In this document: positions 1 through 11,536 of the stretch, in pieces | Layout of the letters: every line of letters starts with the position of its first letter | Position numbering within the stretch: the stretch's first letter is position 1 | DNA from: Schistosoma haematobium | Taxonomy: Eukaryota; Platyhelminthes; Trematoda; Strigeidida; Schistosomatidae | Direction of reading: 5' to 3' | Assembly (NCBI RefSeq): GCF_000699445.3 | Contig: NC_067200.1 | Coordinates: 19,023,003 to 19,087,002, forward strand | DNA: 64,000 nucleotides | Program-made: the position numbers and the translations under genes | Notes under the pieces: generated by a model | Database searches by the model: none | What the model saw: only the letters and a program-made list of their open reading frames with translations | Told to the model about the DNA's origin: nothing

Positions 1-435
1 AACCTGAAAGGACTGAACGGCCGTTTCGTCCTATTGTGGGACTCCTCAGCAGTGCAGATCCACGACTTTGCCTCCTGCAAAGATTAGAACCCAGGACTTA
101 ACAGTCTCGCGCGCGAGCACTTAACCACTAAACCACTGAGCTGACTGGCATCCAACGGTATTAATATCCAACTTCAACTAATCCACGAAATTGAGCGACA
201 CACCCACCATTGTCATTAATGAGTTACTATCTCACAACAGACCTGGTTGAACTCCATTGGTCACTACTTCTCACTAGAACTCCAGGATATACTTCTTGAA
301 GCCAGTCATTAGTGAGCATATGCTGAAGAGTCCCACAACAGAACGAAACGGCCATCCAGTGCACTCAGGTTTTCCATGATGGTCTAGCTTCAACGGACTC
401 ATGATCTTAACCATTGAAATTACTAATAATATCCA
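1..435. repeat. SINE-A foldback: minus copy 1-322, plus fragment 322-435
   Basis: The left part reads, on the minus strand, the SINE-A order: a unique 5' region, tRNA-like head (A box near 150-125, B box near 95-80) and hammerhead at 56-10. It is cut by the window edge. From 322 a second, opposite copy starts inside the hammerhead (CTGAAGA...GAAAC) and runs to about 435. The two arms meet head to head. Confidence 0.8.
10..56 (-). ncRNA. Hammerhead ribozyme, core intact (SINE-A)
   Basis: Minus strand: GCACTG, CTGAGGA, stem II GTCC/GGAC perfect, GAA, ACGGCCGT, triplet GTT, CAGTCC (five of six stem I pairs). It is part of the SINE-A copy cut by the left window edge. Confidence 0.68.
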
Positions 436-742
436 AAAAAACCCATCTGAAAATAATTATTCATTTAGTTAGTTAATCAATAAAGTTAGTTGATAGTTGA
501 ATTCAAGAATTCATTCAAACTGAACATAACCAATAGAAAACTTGGAAGTATTGAGTAGTTGTTATTAACTCAATGATAAGTAGAATAAAGAAAGAAAGTT
601 ATTTAGATGAATGATTTACTTTAGAAAGAAAATAGTATTAATTAACTTCTAAGCCATGTCCATTTTTTAACACTTGGATGGAGATGACTTGGTTTCATTG
701 GTATGTCATAATATCTTTCTGAAAATAATATTAAATAGAGTA

Positions 743-744
<2 letters not shown>

Positions 745-784
<40 letters not shown>
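745..784. repeat. (TA)n microsatellite
   Basis: About 20 uninterrupted TA units in an AT-rich stretch. Confidence 0.95.
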
Positions 785-788
<4 letters not shown>

Positions 789-833
789 TATTATGTAATA
801 TCTACCTATTATGTAGGATGTAAATAGTATTCT

Positions 834-1245
834 ATTGTATGTGTTGGAGACGTTAGATCCTCAGAGCTCACTTGGGAAAGGATCTAATTTTGTAATTTTA
901 TTTAGAAAATTTGAATTTCTTTGTTTTCGCGCCAAAGGCGCTTTTGTCACCTTCATGTCGTATTTCTCACTGGGAAATATCTTAAATGCTATTGGTCTGT
1001 TGTGTCTTTTAGTATGCTATTGGGTAACTTTTCCCAAGGGCGGTTTTTTACTATATATATATACGTTTTGAAATGTGTTTGTTGTTATCGCTCGTTTCTG
1101 GCTGTTTCCAGAATATACTTCCTTCTAGTTAGCGGGGCTGTGACTCATCAATAGCTAGCTTATTGGTCTTTGGTCATTGAGTCATGTTTCTCGTTCTCAG
1201 ATTAAGTGAACTCGTGATAGCTTCAACCCTAGCAGTATGAATCAA
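834..1245 (+). repeat. Unclassified GC-richer segment, possibly LTR-like
   Basis: This stretch contrasts with its AT-rich neighbours (CGCGCCAAAGGCGC at about 929) and holds a TATA-like run at about 1050. Short open frames in it have no recognisable domain. Its layout (promoter-like TATA, no ORF) resembles the 350-bp element at 42520 and 63475, but I cannot align the two. Origin unknown. Confidence 0.3.
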
Positions 1246-1324
1246 TTTAATTCAAGCCTTTCTTATAACAATGCAGTTTAATATCAAATGGGAGTCTTGT
1301 GGAGATTTTAGTAATTTGAATAGT

Positions 1325-1462
1325 TGAATTCATGGGTTAATTAAATCTAGATCACCATGAAAAACTTGAAAGTACTAGATAGCCGTTTTGTCCTAGTATA
1401 GGACTGCTGAGAGATATACATTTACAATTCCTTACATGCGATTTGTATCAAGGACCTTCGAT
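1325..1462 (-). repeat. SINE-A fragment, left of Merlin element
   Basis: A degraded minus-strand SINE-A hammerhead and head portion, ending exactly at the left Merlin terminal inverted repeat. Confidence 0.7.
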
Positions 1463-2398
1463 GGCGAGACTGTAATTTATGGACGATCCAATCAGAAGTG
1501 TTCGAGTAATTTCAAGGTCACGGAGCCAAGTTCAACACCTGATGCTCACATACGATCGGTTTACAGCGGATTTTAGTGAAGAGGTGATTATTGAGAGGCT
1601 ACAAGAGATGAGATTACTAAGAAGTTCTTGTACATGTGACTGTGGTTATCAAGTGACTGCAGTAAAGTGTGCAGACTACTGTGATGAGATTGTATTCCAT
1701 TGTTCTTCATGTTGGAGGACATATGTGCAATTAAAATGACACGTCTACACCAATCATTCGGAGGAGTAGGAAGTATTGTGGAAATAGATTAAACAGTAGT
1801 GAGAAAGCGAAAATACAACAGGGGACGTAGTATCAAGGAAGATTTGCTAAGTAGCACTTCCGTAAATATACTTGACAGGTACTTGAAATTTATGATCGAT
1901 CAAAACAGAAGGGGCATTTTCAGAGGGTCAGAAACCGGCAAGCAAGCACAGTAATACCAATTATACAGGAATACGTGCAGCCGGGCATTACAGTATATAC
2001 GGATGATTAGAGAGCTTATAGATGCCTACATAGACTTCGGTATGTGCATCATGTCGTAGTGCACAAGCTCCATTTCGTCGACCCTACAACCGGCGTTTAT
2101 ACTAATAATATTAAAGCTTTGTGGTCCAGACTGAAGGAATTTTTAAGACCGTACCACGGCTCTAGAGGACGACTATTACGGAGCCATATGGACGAGTTCC
2201 TATATCGTATTCATTATGATTTCAGAACATCTGAACCTTTATCAAACCTTAACAAGTTTTTAAATCACGTCAAAGAAGAATATCCACTGTAATTCATTAG
2301 TTCCTTATAATATATTTTTACTTTATACTGACTGTCTTCTGATTGGCTAATAATTGTCGAGGTTCGTTCAAGGTTCGTCCATAAATTAGAGTCTCGCC
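1463..2398 (+). mobile_element. Merlin-superfamily DNA transposon, decayed transposase
   Basis: A 936-bp element with terminal inverted repeats: GGCGAGACTGTAATTTATGG at the left and its near-perfect complement at the right, ending 2398. The plus strand encodes transposase remnants in two frames. At 1479-1739 there is a zinc-ribbon-like part with CTCDCGY and CSSC. Around 1770-2292 is the DDE domain, with VEID-like start, IIQEYVQPGITVYTDD and then FVDPTTGVYTNNIKALWSRLKEFLR and MDEFLYR. These are the IS1595/ISXO2-type motifs used by Merlin elements. In-frame stops and shifts between the parts make it a pseudogene. It is inserted in SINE-A sequence. Confidence 0.8.
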
Positions 2399-2515
2399 CT
2401 TCAATCAATTGATGAAATTGCATCACCATCTACTATTGTCTTTAGTAAGTTACTATCTCACAGTGCTTCCAGGTTTTTCATAGTGATCTTGCTTTAAATT
2501 GATTCATGAATTAAA
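2399..2515. repeat. SINE-A fragment, right of Merlin element
   Basis: Minus-strand SINE-A 5' region (to about 2460) abutting a plus-strand SINE-A 3' piece (2461-2515). The missing middle suggests a deletion or rearrangement after or during Merlin insertion. Confidence 0.6.
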
Positions 2516-2974
2516 TTATAAAGAAAATACAGCTTAAGTCTACTTAGATGAACAAGTTGACGATGATATAACAAAATATTTTGAATTCTTCCCTAATAAA
2601 TAATATTTTCTCAGTATGGAAATAAATATGTTGGATGTAAAAGATGTGAATATATACTTAGTCAGATGTCTGAATAACTCTCTGTGTGTACAGTGTTGAA
2701 TACCATATCAAAGGTACTTTTACATTGGAAAACAGTTCGAACCTATTGGAAAGTATACTTTGATTCCTTTTTATAAATTAAAACAAATTAAGAAAGATAA
2801 TATTTGAAGAATACAATAGATTCTTTGTTCTCTTGTATATATATGTAAGTGAAGTTAGTCAATAAGCTACAATGTAGGACAAGGCATATATACACATAGG
2901 TCTATGATGCCATACCTCATTAGCACAATAAGATGAACACCGAAATCATAGAAGTAGTTAATTCAACCATTGGT

Positions 2975-4475
2975 TACGATTGTCACGCGGACCCCAACCA
3001 AGTAGTCTGCATCTCCCAACATGGCTCAGACTAGAAGTTAGTGAATTCAAGCACTGCTGTCACATTTTGGTTTGACCGCCCCTAACTTTCTTCCAACCAT
3101 CCTCAACACTGGTCAGCATTGCACGTCGTGGTGATCGGTGTTCAGGAACACAAAAACATGACCCAACCATCTTAGTCGATGAAGATTCACAACCTCATCA
3201 ACTGATTTACTATCATTTCCTAGTACCCTGCGTCTAATCTCACTATTACTTACTCGGTGATCGCCGCAGATACGAGCAATATTTCCAAGACATCTGTGGT
3301 CAAATACTAGTGGGTTACAAGTATCTTCTACTCTTAATCGCCACATTTCGCAGCCGTGAAGTAGAACAAAAAAACTGTCAAGCAGTACACTCGCCCTTTA
3401 AATGATAGACGGATATCTGGCCTTTGCCACAGGTCATGTAACTTGGTGAAAGTCAGACGAGCTTTTTGAGTCCGTACAGAGATTTCGTCAGACACCAACC
3501 CATTTGGGGTGATCAGAATTCCAAGATAAGTGAATATATCGACAGGTTCCACTACTTTATTCCTTATCCTTAGTTCAGGTGTTGACTCAGGCCAGTCCTT
3601 TAGTAACAATGTGCATTTAGAGGGAGAGAAGTGCATCTCAAACATCTTGGCATTGTTGCTCAGTGCTACCAAAAGACTCCGGATTTTATCAGCATCTTCA
3701 CCAAACAGGAATATTCGATCTGCATATTCAAGGTCAATATGTAGACCTCCTGGTAGGAGATCAATTCCTGAAAATCCAGACGACGAAAACGTTATTTTCA
3801 GAAGTAGGTCTTTGATGAAGTTGAACAAAAATGGATATAATGGAGAGCCTTGATGAACACCGCTTGCAAAATCAGATGATAATTCGCCATAAGCTCTCAC
3901 TCGATTAGTAGTGTTCGAGTAAAAAGCCCTAACAAGGTTTATGTTCTTCTGAGGTACACCTTTCAATGACAGACACTGTCACAGAACCTCTCGGTCTACA
4001 GAGTCAAATGCTGCTTTTAAGTCAAGAAGGACCACTATTGTCGGACGCCGATAAGCATGTCTGTGTTGTAGAATCTGACGAATAGTGAATATGTGGTCAA
4101 CGCAGCCACGATCAGGTCTGAAACCAGCCTGATTTCCTCATGTTTGCAGTTCATGAGTCTTTGTTAGGCGCCTAATAATTATTGAGGCTAGTATTTTAGA
4201 TGCTATGTTGGTCAAACTAATACCTCTATGGTTATCACAAAATGATTTTGACCCATTCTTATATATTGGGACAATTAGGTATTGCTGCCATTACGTCGAA
4301 CTCCCAAATTTTAGCTAAAATATAAGTTAACCTAATCACTAAAACTAGACCATCATCCTTAAAGACTTTTGGGGCCAATCCATCTGAATCAGATGTTCTT
4401 CATCGTTTCAGACTAGCTATAGTTTTTTGAACTTCCATTAGAGTCGGGAGACCTACTTCAATGTTCCATTCATGC
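2975..4475 (-). mobile_element. CR1-like LINE fragment with inactive reverse transcriptase
   Basis: Minus strand. The largest open piece (3966-3334) holds reverse transcriptase blocks GVHQGSPLYPFLFNFI, EYADRIFLFGED, a TYLGI block and the following palm/thumb region. A second piece (3346-3113) holds SEIRRRVLGNDSKSVDEVVNLHRLRWLGHV, the C-terminal domain. The catalytic Y-x-D-D is YADR, so the enzyme is dead, and several stops break the frame upstream (4475-3970). The same family recurs at 10015, 16195, 29430 and 31885. The clade is judged from motif style only. Confidence 0.75.
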
Positions 4476-4756
4476 TGTTTGAGAATGATAGGTAGTATGT
4501 AAATGAAAAGAAAGTAATGAAAATCGAATAAATTAATAATCACATTCAGTCAATGTTATCTTTTTATGTTGTTGCTTGATTTGACTGTTAAGTAGAGAAT
4601 ATATTGATTTCTCTGTTGAAATCATCATACCACTGGGTTATCCTATTCTATACATAGTTTTGTTGTTGTAATAATAAGGGAGCAGTTTAATCAGAAAATC
4701 TGACTTACAACTTTCTTTTATTAATGACAACAAGTGTAACTGATGCCTTTTATTAT

Positions 4757-5000
4757 TATTATTATCAGAAGGGGTTTTGTGGAGATTGTAGTAATTTCAA
4801 TAGTTGAGATCATGAGTCAATTGAAATTAGATCATCGTAGAAAGCCTGGAAGCACTGAACGGCCGTTTCGTCCCATTGTAGGGCTCCTCAGAAGTGTTTA
4901 TCAACGACCCCGTCTTGCTGGATTCAAACCCAAGACTTACCAGTCTCGTGCGCCAGCGCTTGTTCACTTAGTCAGACTAATAGTGTCGGTATTTGAAGTG
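4757..5000 (-). repeat. SINE-A copy
   Basis: Minus-strand copy with the hammerhead at about 4905-4855 (CTGAGGA kept, stem II weakened to GCCC/GGAC) and part of the tRNA-like head. Its 3' linker continues into GGGGTTTTGTGGAG-type sequence at 4770, the join seen between units in dimers. Confidence 0.75.
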
Positions 5001-5309
5001 GTAATATACTGACATTCTAGTCAGGCTCGTCACATGTTCTTAATATGAGTTATATTGTAGTTCTATAGAATAGACACTGGAAGTGTATTCAGTGCAGATA
5101 TTCGTCTCAGGTAAATTAACGTTCTATTCTTGTAAACAAAGAAAATCGTCCGTTATAACACACTTTTAGTCTTTCTTAGAAATAATCAGATTATTTAGAA
5201 TGTATTCCATCAAAAACTGGATTTATCGTCAAATTTAATGTGGCATATAATATTCTCATTTTGTTTCCATTATTCTAATGAATAACTAATTACAAGTTGA
5301 TAGACCTAA

Positions 5310-5605
5310 TGTTTTTTGGTTGGAGGTAGTCAACATGAAGTCTTGGATCTAGGTTTCGTGCTATTCGGCACTCATCGGCAAAGTGTACCTTTAGTCTTGA
5401 GGGAACTGATGCTCCCTGATGGATTCGATCCCGTATCACCCAGCTTCACAGTCAGAGACGTTACCACTGGGATATCAGGGCAGCGACTGACCTTCTGTCA
5501 GACTGAGATGTATTCACAATTGATTAATCACTGGGTGATAATCAATGTTATATGTGTCCAGTTCTTCTTAGTGCAGATCGAATCCTATCGACCAAGTTTG
5601 AAAAT
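5310..5605 (-). repeat. SINE-C copy (third hammerhead SINE family)
   Basis: Minus strand: a tRNA-like head with A box TAGCTCAGTGG-like and B box GGATCGAATCC, followed by CCGATGA, stem II GTGC/GCAC, GAA, ACCTAGAT, triplet ATC, CAAGA. The core has one change (U4 to C), so this copy should be inactive. The upstream part contains the paired block GATTAATCACTGGGTGATAA. Confidence 0.65.
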
Positions 5606-5619
5606 GTTCAATAAATGAG

Positions 5620-6640
5620 TTTCTGTTCAACTTATTTTATGCATTGAATAAATAAATTTAAATGATAAATATATATGTTTATATATCGGTTGATACTCAC
5701 CGTAATCTACGTTTGTAACCATAATTGCTAAAGTGATTTGAGAGAGATTGTAGAGTTTGAAAAGAATAGACAAATGGTGACCAATATAAAGAGTAATAAA
5801 AAAAACCCAATTATTGTTTTCAATAAAATCAAGAATCGATCTAAGTTTGACAAACTTTGAAAATCTGTAAGTACTTAGGAACCATTTCATTGTAGTATAA
5901 GACACCTCAGCGGTATTTATTTATTAACCTCATAAGTGGTAATGGAACCTATGCCCCCTTGGTCTCACTTGTCAATAATTAACTTCTAGACCACAGAGGC
6001 GGTACAAAAATATTGTGAATGTCTAGGTTCAGTCCATGAAAATATGTTTGTTTAGGCCTTTTAGAGTCTATGTCTATGATGTCATTAGTTTTTTATTGAA
6101 AGGCAAATGATATGTTTAGAGTTACCTTGTAGTAAAACCTAGAAGGTAAGTGTATTTAAGTCCCTAAACTTGCAGGTAAGATATTTATCATTTATTCACT
6201 ACATTCTTATCTTGAAATATCAGAGCGTTATCTACTAGGTAAGTTCTCTTGTTTGGAAAATACTAATAACCAGTGACGCTTGTCTTTATCAATTGTTTAG
6301 TGTATTACACTTGATTATTAAGAAGGTAACCCATATTTGAAACTCGACCACTCTACACTAATAAACAACATCCGTATGTATTAAAAGACATTTATCAACA
6401 GAGGATGACGACAAATAAGAATATTTACAGATTCCAACATGACTATGACATCTAATACACCTAGATAAATCATAACATGCAAGATCAAACGTTATAAGTT
6501 GATTTCTCACATGCAAAGCTGTGGATGCACACGAAGATGAAACGATCGTCCAGTGCTTCTTAATTTTCAATGGTGATCAAGATAAAGTCAGTGCATGATT
6601 TGAAGTCTGAAATTCTTTCAACGTTTGTGAATCTCTCTAT
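5620..6640. other. AT-rich sequence with no recognisable feature
   Basis: Open frames here (for example minus 5905-5627 and 6570-6358) are low complexity or without any known motif, and there is no clear repeat match within the window. Confidence 0.5.
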
Positions 6641-7215
6641 TACTAACTTACACATGTATTCCTGTTACTCCTCATAGAGTAGCACAGGACACACACCAGA
6701 ACTCTCCATCCAACACTGTCCTGGGAAATCCTTCCCAGCTCCTTCCAGTTGTTATTCATCCTATTCATATCTACTTCAATTTCCCCACGTAATGTGCTCT
6801 TTGACCTTTCTATTTTTTGCATCCCTTCATGATTCCAAGTTAGTGCTTGACTCGTGATACAGTTTGGTGATTTCCTCAATGTGTGTCCTATTCACTTCTA
6901 ACGTCTTTTCCTAATTTCCTCTTCAGTTGGAAGCTGATTTGTGTTCTCCCACAGTAGGATGTTGTCGATGGTATCCGATCAATGGATATTAATTATCTTG
7001 CGTAGACAGTTATTTATGAATATTCGTACCATTTTGATGACGGTCGTAGTAGTTCTCGAAGTTTCAGCTCCGTACGGTAGAACTAACTGTCTTGACGTTC
7101 GTATTGAAGATTGTGATTTTAATATTGGTTGACAATTATCTTCAGTTTCATATGTTCTTCAATTGTAGGAATGCGGATCTTGCTTTGTCAATCCTCGCCT
7201 TTACGTCTGCAAATT
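6640..7215 (-). mobile_element. RTE-like (SR2-type) LINE 3' fragment
   Basis: Minus strand, decayed C-terminal part: [21 protein letters not shown] and [23 protein letters not shown] match the better-preserved copy at 24601. Frames are broken around 6880-6950. The family's 3' end with GTAA-type tail lies near 6640. Confidence 0.75.
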
Positions 7216-7384
7216 TCCCTATATTAAATATTTTAAATTTGGCTTGCCAAATTGATATTTAAAATTATAACCTGGTAACTAGATGTCTGTTATGTTCATA
7301 ATTGATTTACGGATATTTATACTTAGTAACAAAATTCAAATGAAATCATATTTCTTCGTTAGATTTATTTGACATTTTTCTGTT

Positions 7385-7655
7385 TGAATAGTTGAAATTA
7401 TGAGTTAATTGAAGCTAGACCACCATGGAAAGCCTGGAAACACTGGACGGCCGTTTCGTCCCAGTACACAACTCAGCGGTGCTCATCCACGATCCTGCCC
7501 GGCGATATTCGAACACAGGACCTATCGGTTTCGCGCGCAAACACTTAACCTTTAGACTGGCATCCAACGGTGTTAATGTCTAACTTCAACCAATCCACGA
7601 AATTTAACGACACATCCACCATTGTCTTCAGTGAGTTACTATCGCATTTTTATAT
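7385..7655 (-). repeat. SINE-A copy
   Basis: Minus strand; tRNA-like head at about 7600-7500. The hammerhead stem II is destroyed. Confidence 0.75.
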
Positions 7656-8084
7656 ATAGTAACAAATATATAAGAAATTCAGTAATTAACGCAAAGGTGC
7701 TCAATAATGACCAATTTGTATAGGTAATTCAAAGAGCTCTAGTGAAGAACTGTCGTCAGCAGGGCTTAGCCTTGTTATATATTAGATAAATGGCAATTAA
7801 TAATGATCAAGGACTATCACAAATTTACCAGAGTTAGGAATATAAACTAATAGTTAACAACTCAGTAGTTTAAAGGTTAGACTATCACCATGAAGCCTGA
7901 AGGTCTTGGCTTTGACTCCTAGTGATAATGTAGACGTATCATACTAAGGGGTCTTATGATAAAAAATAGTTGTCCTATGCTTTCCACTCTTAAGTAGTTT
8001 TCTAATTAAAATCAATAACAAATTTGGGTTTTGCACTGAACATCTACACAGACTGTCTAACCGATTAACCGGAACTCAACGACT

Positions 8085-8475
8085 TATACTTACTTACTTA
8101 CGCCTTTTGTTCATTTTTCTCATGTCTGTCTTCATTTCTCGACGTAATGTGTTCTTTAGTCTTCCTCTTTTCCTTAGGCTTTAAGGATTCCATGTTAGGG
8201 ATTGTCTTGTGACGCAGTTGGGTGCTTTCCTCAATGTGTGTCCTATCCACTTCCAACGCTCCTTCCTGATTTATTCCTCCACTGGAATCTGGTTTGTTCC
8301 CTCCTATAGTTGGTTGTTGCTGATAGTGTCTGGCCAACGAATCCGAAGTATTTTGTGTAGACAACTGCTAATAAACACTTGTATCTTCTGAATGATGACT
8401 TTAGTTTCCGCTCCATATAGTAGAACTGTCTTGATATCTGCATCAGATTCACCATGTCCATCAATAATGCTGCCC
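8085..8475 (-). mobile_element. RTE-like LINE 3' fragment
   Basis: Minus strand, from a GSIID-like block near 8475 to the GTAAGTAAG tail at 8085. Heavily frameshifted version of the 24601 copy. Confidence 0.7.
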
Positions 8476-8609
8476 TACTCGTATGACAATTTTAACTTGA
8501 CTGATAACACATTTTTTTGGTACTTAAGGCATAATCAACATAAAACCCACCAATTCCGATTAATAACACACTGGTTCATTTTACAAGAATGTTTATTATT
8601 GCACAATAA

Positions 8610-8785
8610 GCAGATATGATGGTGGCTAGCAGTAGAATGCAGTATGCTCGTTCCATCCTGTTTTGAAATTCGTCAAACGGATGTACTTACATCTTAGAAT
8701 TGATGTTCATTCTGAGACTCCAATCCACTATCGTCTGCTTTAGACATCATCGCAAAATCCACTTAGTTACTAAGTCCAGATTCAT
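8610..8785 (-). repeat. Sm-alpha-like SINE, degenerate
   Basis: Minus strand, tRNA-like head (CTTAGTAACTAAGTGGAT-like) and eroded hammerhead. Lies just downstream of the bestrophin poly(A) signal. Confidence 0.6.
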
Positions 8786-8891
8786 TATTTGAATTATCCC
8801 GTTGATACTACTGAATTTAATATTTCATCTTATGTAATAGAAAGATGATGGAATTATAATTGTACAGTTTGAATCAGTGCTAATTTAAATT

Positions 8892-8897
8892 TTTATT
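8892..8897 (-). promoter_or_regulatory. Candidate polyadenylation signal AATAAA of bestrophin
   Basis: AATAAA on the minus strand, about 100 nt beyond the TAA stop. It is the first canonical hexamer met downstream in this AT-rich 3' flank. AATAAA is common by chance at this base composition, so the assignment is tentative. Confidence 0.45.
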
Positions 8898-8997
8898 GAA
8901 TTTATATTTTTAAGTATATACTACTTAAATTGTAAAATGAATGATAAGTAGTATGAAAAGAATTTTTTAGAAAGAGAAAAAAAAACAACAAAAAAAT

Positions 8998-9094
8998 TTA
9001 TAAATTACCAGGTGGTGGTGGTTTCTTTTTCTCACAGCAACATAAATTTCTTGCACGTTCACAAAATGATGGATGCATTTCCAAGTTAGATACA
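8998..9094 (-). CDS. Bestrophin exon 9 (C-terminal coding exon)
   Basis: 97 nt of coding sequence ending at TAA (9000-8998). Acceptor ttcatttcag, AG at 9096-9095. The first base completes an Asp codon from exon 8, then VSNLEMHPSFCERARNLCCCEKKKPPPPGNL. The phase fits and the acceptor is good, but this tail is not conserved among bestrophins, so support comes from splicing logic rather than homology. CCCEKKKPPPP is striking: a three-Cys run beside a basic cluster is a plausible palmitoylation site (inferred). A candidate AATAAA lies about 100 nt after the stop. Confidence 0.8.
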
Positions 9095-9171
9095 CTGAAA
9101 TGAAATTTGTTTATTTTTTAAACTTTATTCATCACTAACTGCATAGATGAGTTGCTTTTTTTTCAAAGTAT

Positions 9172-9825
9172 GAATCAATCAAAGCTAGACCATCCTGGAA
9201 TATCTAGAAATACTGGACATTTGTTTCGTTCTAGCATGGAATTCTTCAACAGTGTGTAACCATGATCCCCCCTCGCGAGATTTGAACCTAAGACTTTCGG
9301 TCTCGCGCGAGAACACTTAACCTCTAGACCACTGAGGTGTCTGGCATCCGATTGTGTTGATGTCTAAGTTCATCTAATTCACGGAATTGAGTGACGCAAC
9401 CACCATTGTTTTCAGTGAGTTACTACCTTACAACAGACAGCATATGCTTACTACTGACTGACTTCGAGAGTTATTTCTTGGAGTTCTAGTGAAAAGCAGT
9501 AACCAGTGGAGTTCAACTAGGTCTGTTGTGAGATAGTAACTTACTAAAGACAATGGTAGACAGTGGCAAAATTTCATGGATTGATTGAAGTTAGACATTA
9601 ACACCATTAAATGCCGGCCAAAGGTTAAGCCTTCGCGCGCGAGACCGATAGGTTCAGGGTTCAAATTCCGTAAGCAGGATCGTGAGTGCGCACTGCTGAA
9701 GAGTCCCATACTAGGACGAAATGGTCATTCAATGCTTTCAGGTTTTTAATAATGGTCTAACATTGATCCATTCATGATCTCAATCAGAAACTCAATAATC
9801 TTCACAACCCCATACTGATATTTAT
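9172..9825. repeat. SINE-A foldback: minus 9172-9440, plus 9441-9825
   Basis: Two SINE-A copies head to head in bestrophin intron 8. The plus copy includes the 5' region, tRNA-like head (about 9605-9675) and an intact hammerhead (9690-9735). The minus copy is eroded. Confidence 0.8.
9690..9735 (+). ncRNA. Hammerhead ribozyme, core intact (SINE-A), antisense to bestrophin
   Basis: Plus strand: GCACTG, CTGAAGA, stem II GTCC/GGAC, GAA, ATGGTCAT (A-U, U-A, loop), triplet ATT, then CAATGC (five of six stem I pairs). The stem III change C to T is matched by a compensating G to A on the other side, which keeps the pair. It lies in intron 8 on the strand opposite to bestrophin. Confidence 0.62.
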
Positions 9826-10014
9826 AAACACAGTTAGTATACAAAAATATCACTTCTTTTTTTAACAGTCAGCCAGTAACAACGTAGAACTTTGTACGTA
9901 CATACATCAGTTCGAGTTGCCATACCATATTAGCACACAGATACAATTGTTCATTCAAATCCCATAATGGTAGAGGTAGTAAAAGTATAAGCAGTGATCG
10001 GAAAGATTAGGGTT

Positions 10015-10285
10015 TGAAGATGTTGGAAAGAGAAAATAGAGATATGAAGAATTTAGAAGATTAGCATTCGCGAGAACGCAAAGAGGGAATGCACCTACTC
10101 ACACCATTGCAAATGATTTTGAACCATATCATTCAAGGTCTCTAACCATCGGTTTCTTTCATCTCGCGGATCTCAACCAGGTAGTCTACACCTACCAACA
10201 TGGCTCAGTCCACTTGTCAATGACTTCATAGATTTGTGCCATGTTTTGGTTTGGCCGCCCCTAATTTCATCAAATAACCTCTGGT
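10015..10285 (-). mobile_element. CR1-like LINE 3' end
   Basis: Untranslatable remnant matching the 3' ends at 2975 and 16700-16900 (shared blocks around TGGCTCAG and GGTAGTCTACACCTACCAAC-type sequence). Within bestrophin intron 8, same strand as the gene. Confidence 0.6.
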
Positions 10286-10354
10286 CATGAAATATAACTC
10301 AAGAGGTGGCATTTCAATCATAAACATATTATCAACTATAAATATTTTACTTAC

Positions 10355-10602
10355 TCATTTAATAATCCTTTATTTCTAACTTCTTCAATTTCATGATCAA
10401 CTTGATCTAAAAATTTTTGTAAATCATCTGATTCATTATCATCAGATCGTTTATTTCCTGATGGAGCTGATAGATTTTCTGGAAATGCATCAGGATCCAT
10501 AAATACAGATCGATAACTAACATCTAAATTATAATCTAAAATTTTTGATGTTTGAAAATCTTCATCATCATCACCGAATGGATTCATAACACATAAAGCT
10601 AC
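10355..10602 (-). CDS. Bestrophin exon 8 (calcium clasp)
   Basis: 248 nt; acceptor ttttcag (AG at 10604-10603), donor gtaagt (GT at 10354-10353), leaving in phase 2; residues 426-508. It starts VALCVMNPFGDDDEDFQTSKILDYNLDVSYRSVFMDPDAFPEN. NPFG followed by five acidic residues and DF is the calcium-clasp motif of bestrophins. Next comes a variable hydrophilic part (SGNKRSDDNESDDLQKFLDQVDHEIEEVRNKGLLN) with a likely short amphipathic helix. The donor overlaps an in-frame stop: if the last intron is retained, GAG-TAA ends the protein at LLNE, giving a slightly shorter C-terminus. Confidence 0.95.
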
Positions 10603-10739
10603 CTGAAAAATGTAGAAAAAAGAAATCCTCAGAAATTTTTAAAAACCAACATTCAAGAACTTTAAGAAAGACTATATATATATTCAGTGGAGCTTCGTGT
10701 AGAATTCTTCAGTCGATGGTTGATTTGGAAGTACTTCAC

Positions 10740-10744
<5 letters not shown>

Positions 10745-10786
<42 letters not shown>
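10745..10786. repeat. (TA)n microsatellite
   Basis: About 20 TA units directly beside the 3' end of the RTE-like LINE at 10797. Confidence 0.95.
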
Positions 10787-10791
<5 letters not shown>

Positions 10792-10796
10792 TATTT

Positions 10797-11225
10797 ACTT
10801 ATTTACGCCTGTTGCTCCTCGTGGAGGAGTGTAGGCCGCACAATAGCACTCTCCACCCAACACTGTCCTGGCCAATCCTTTCCAGATCTTTCCAGTTGTT
10901 ATTTATCCTTTTCATATCTGATTCTGTTGCGCGACGTAATGTGTTCTTTGGCCTTTCTATTTTTTTGCATCCCTTCAGGATTTCAAGTTATCGCTTGACT
11001 CGTGATGTTGTTTGGTGATTTCCTCAATGTACATCCAATCCATTTTCATTGTCTTTTCTTAATTTCCTCTTCAGTTGGGAGCTGATTTGTCTTCTCCCAC
11101 AGTAGGATGTTGTTGATTGGATCCAGTCAGTGGATATTGAGTATCTTGCGTAGACAGCTATTTATAAATACTTGTACCTTTTTGATGATGGTTGTTGTAG
11201 TTCTCGAAGTTTCAGATCCTTTAAA
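10797..11225 (-). mobile_element. RTE-like LINE 3' fragment
   Basis: Minus strand, family 3' end at 10797 next to a (TA)n tract, C-terminal coding remnants up to about 11225. Same family as 24601. Confidence 0.75.
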
Positions 11226-11536
11226 TATATTAGTTTACTTGCTTTTGTGGAGCATGTTATATCACCGCTACAAAGTATGCTTTTTCCAAACAAATTTTCT
11301 GGTATTCTCGTAGATAATTTTCAAAAGATGGTGTAAAGTTAGGTCAGATGAATAACGAGACAGAAACTTGTGGACAACAGGCTTGGTTTGCATAATCAAA
11401 AGTGACTTGCACAATTCCTTTTCCTAATATGATTCTAACCCGCCTCAATTTTGCTATCACTAATATTAGTAGTAATTATTAATACGTAATCGATAATTAA
11501 TAGACTAGTAGCAGTTGTAAATAGTTAATCTTATAT

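Noticed and set aside
1455..2406. CCTTCGAT/CCTTCAAT as an 8-bp Merlin target duplication
   Set aside because: The two flanks match SINE-A positions about 100 bp apart, so a clean insertion with duplication is not shown.
5627..5905. 92-residue minus-strand open frame
   Set aside because: AT-rich with Phe/Ile/Tyr bias expected by chance; no motif or splice sites tying it to a gene.
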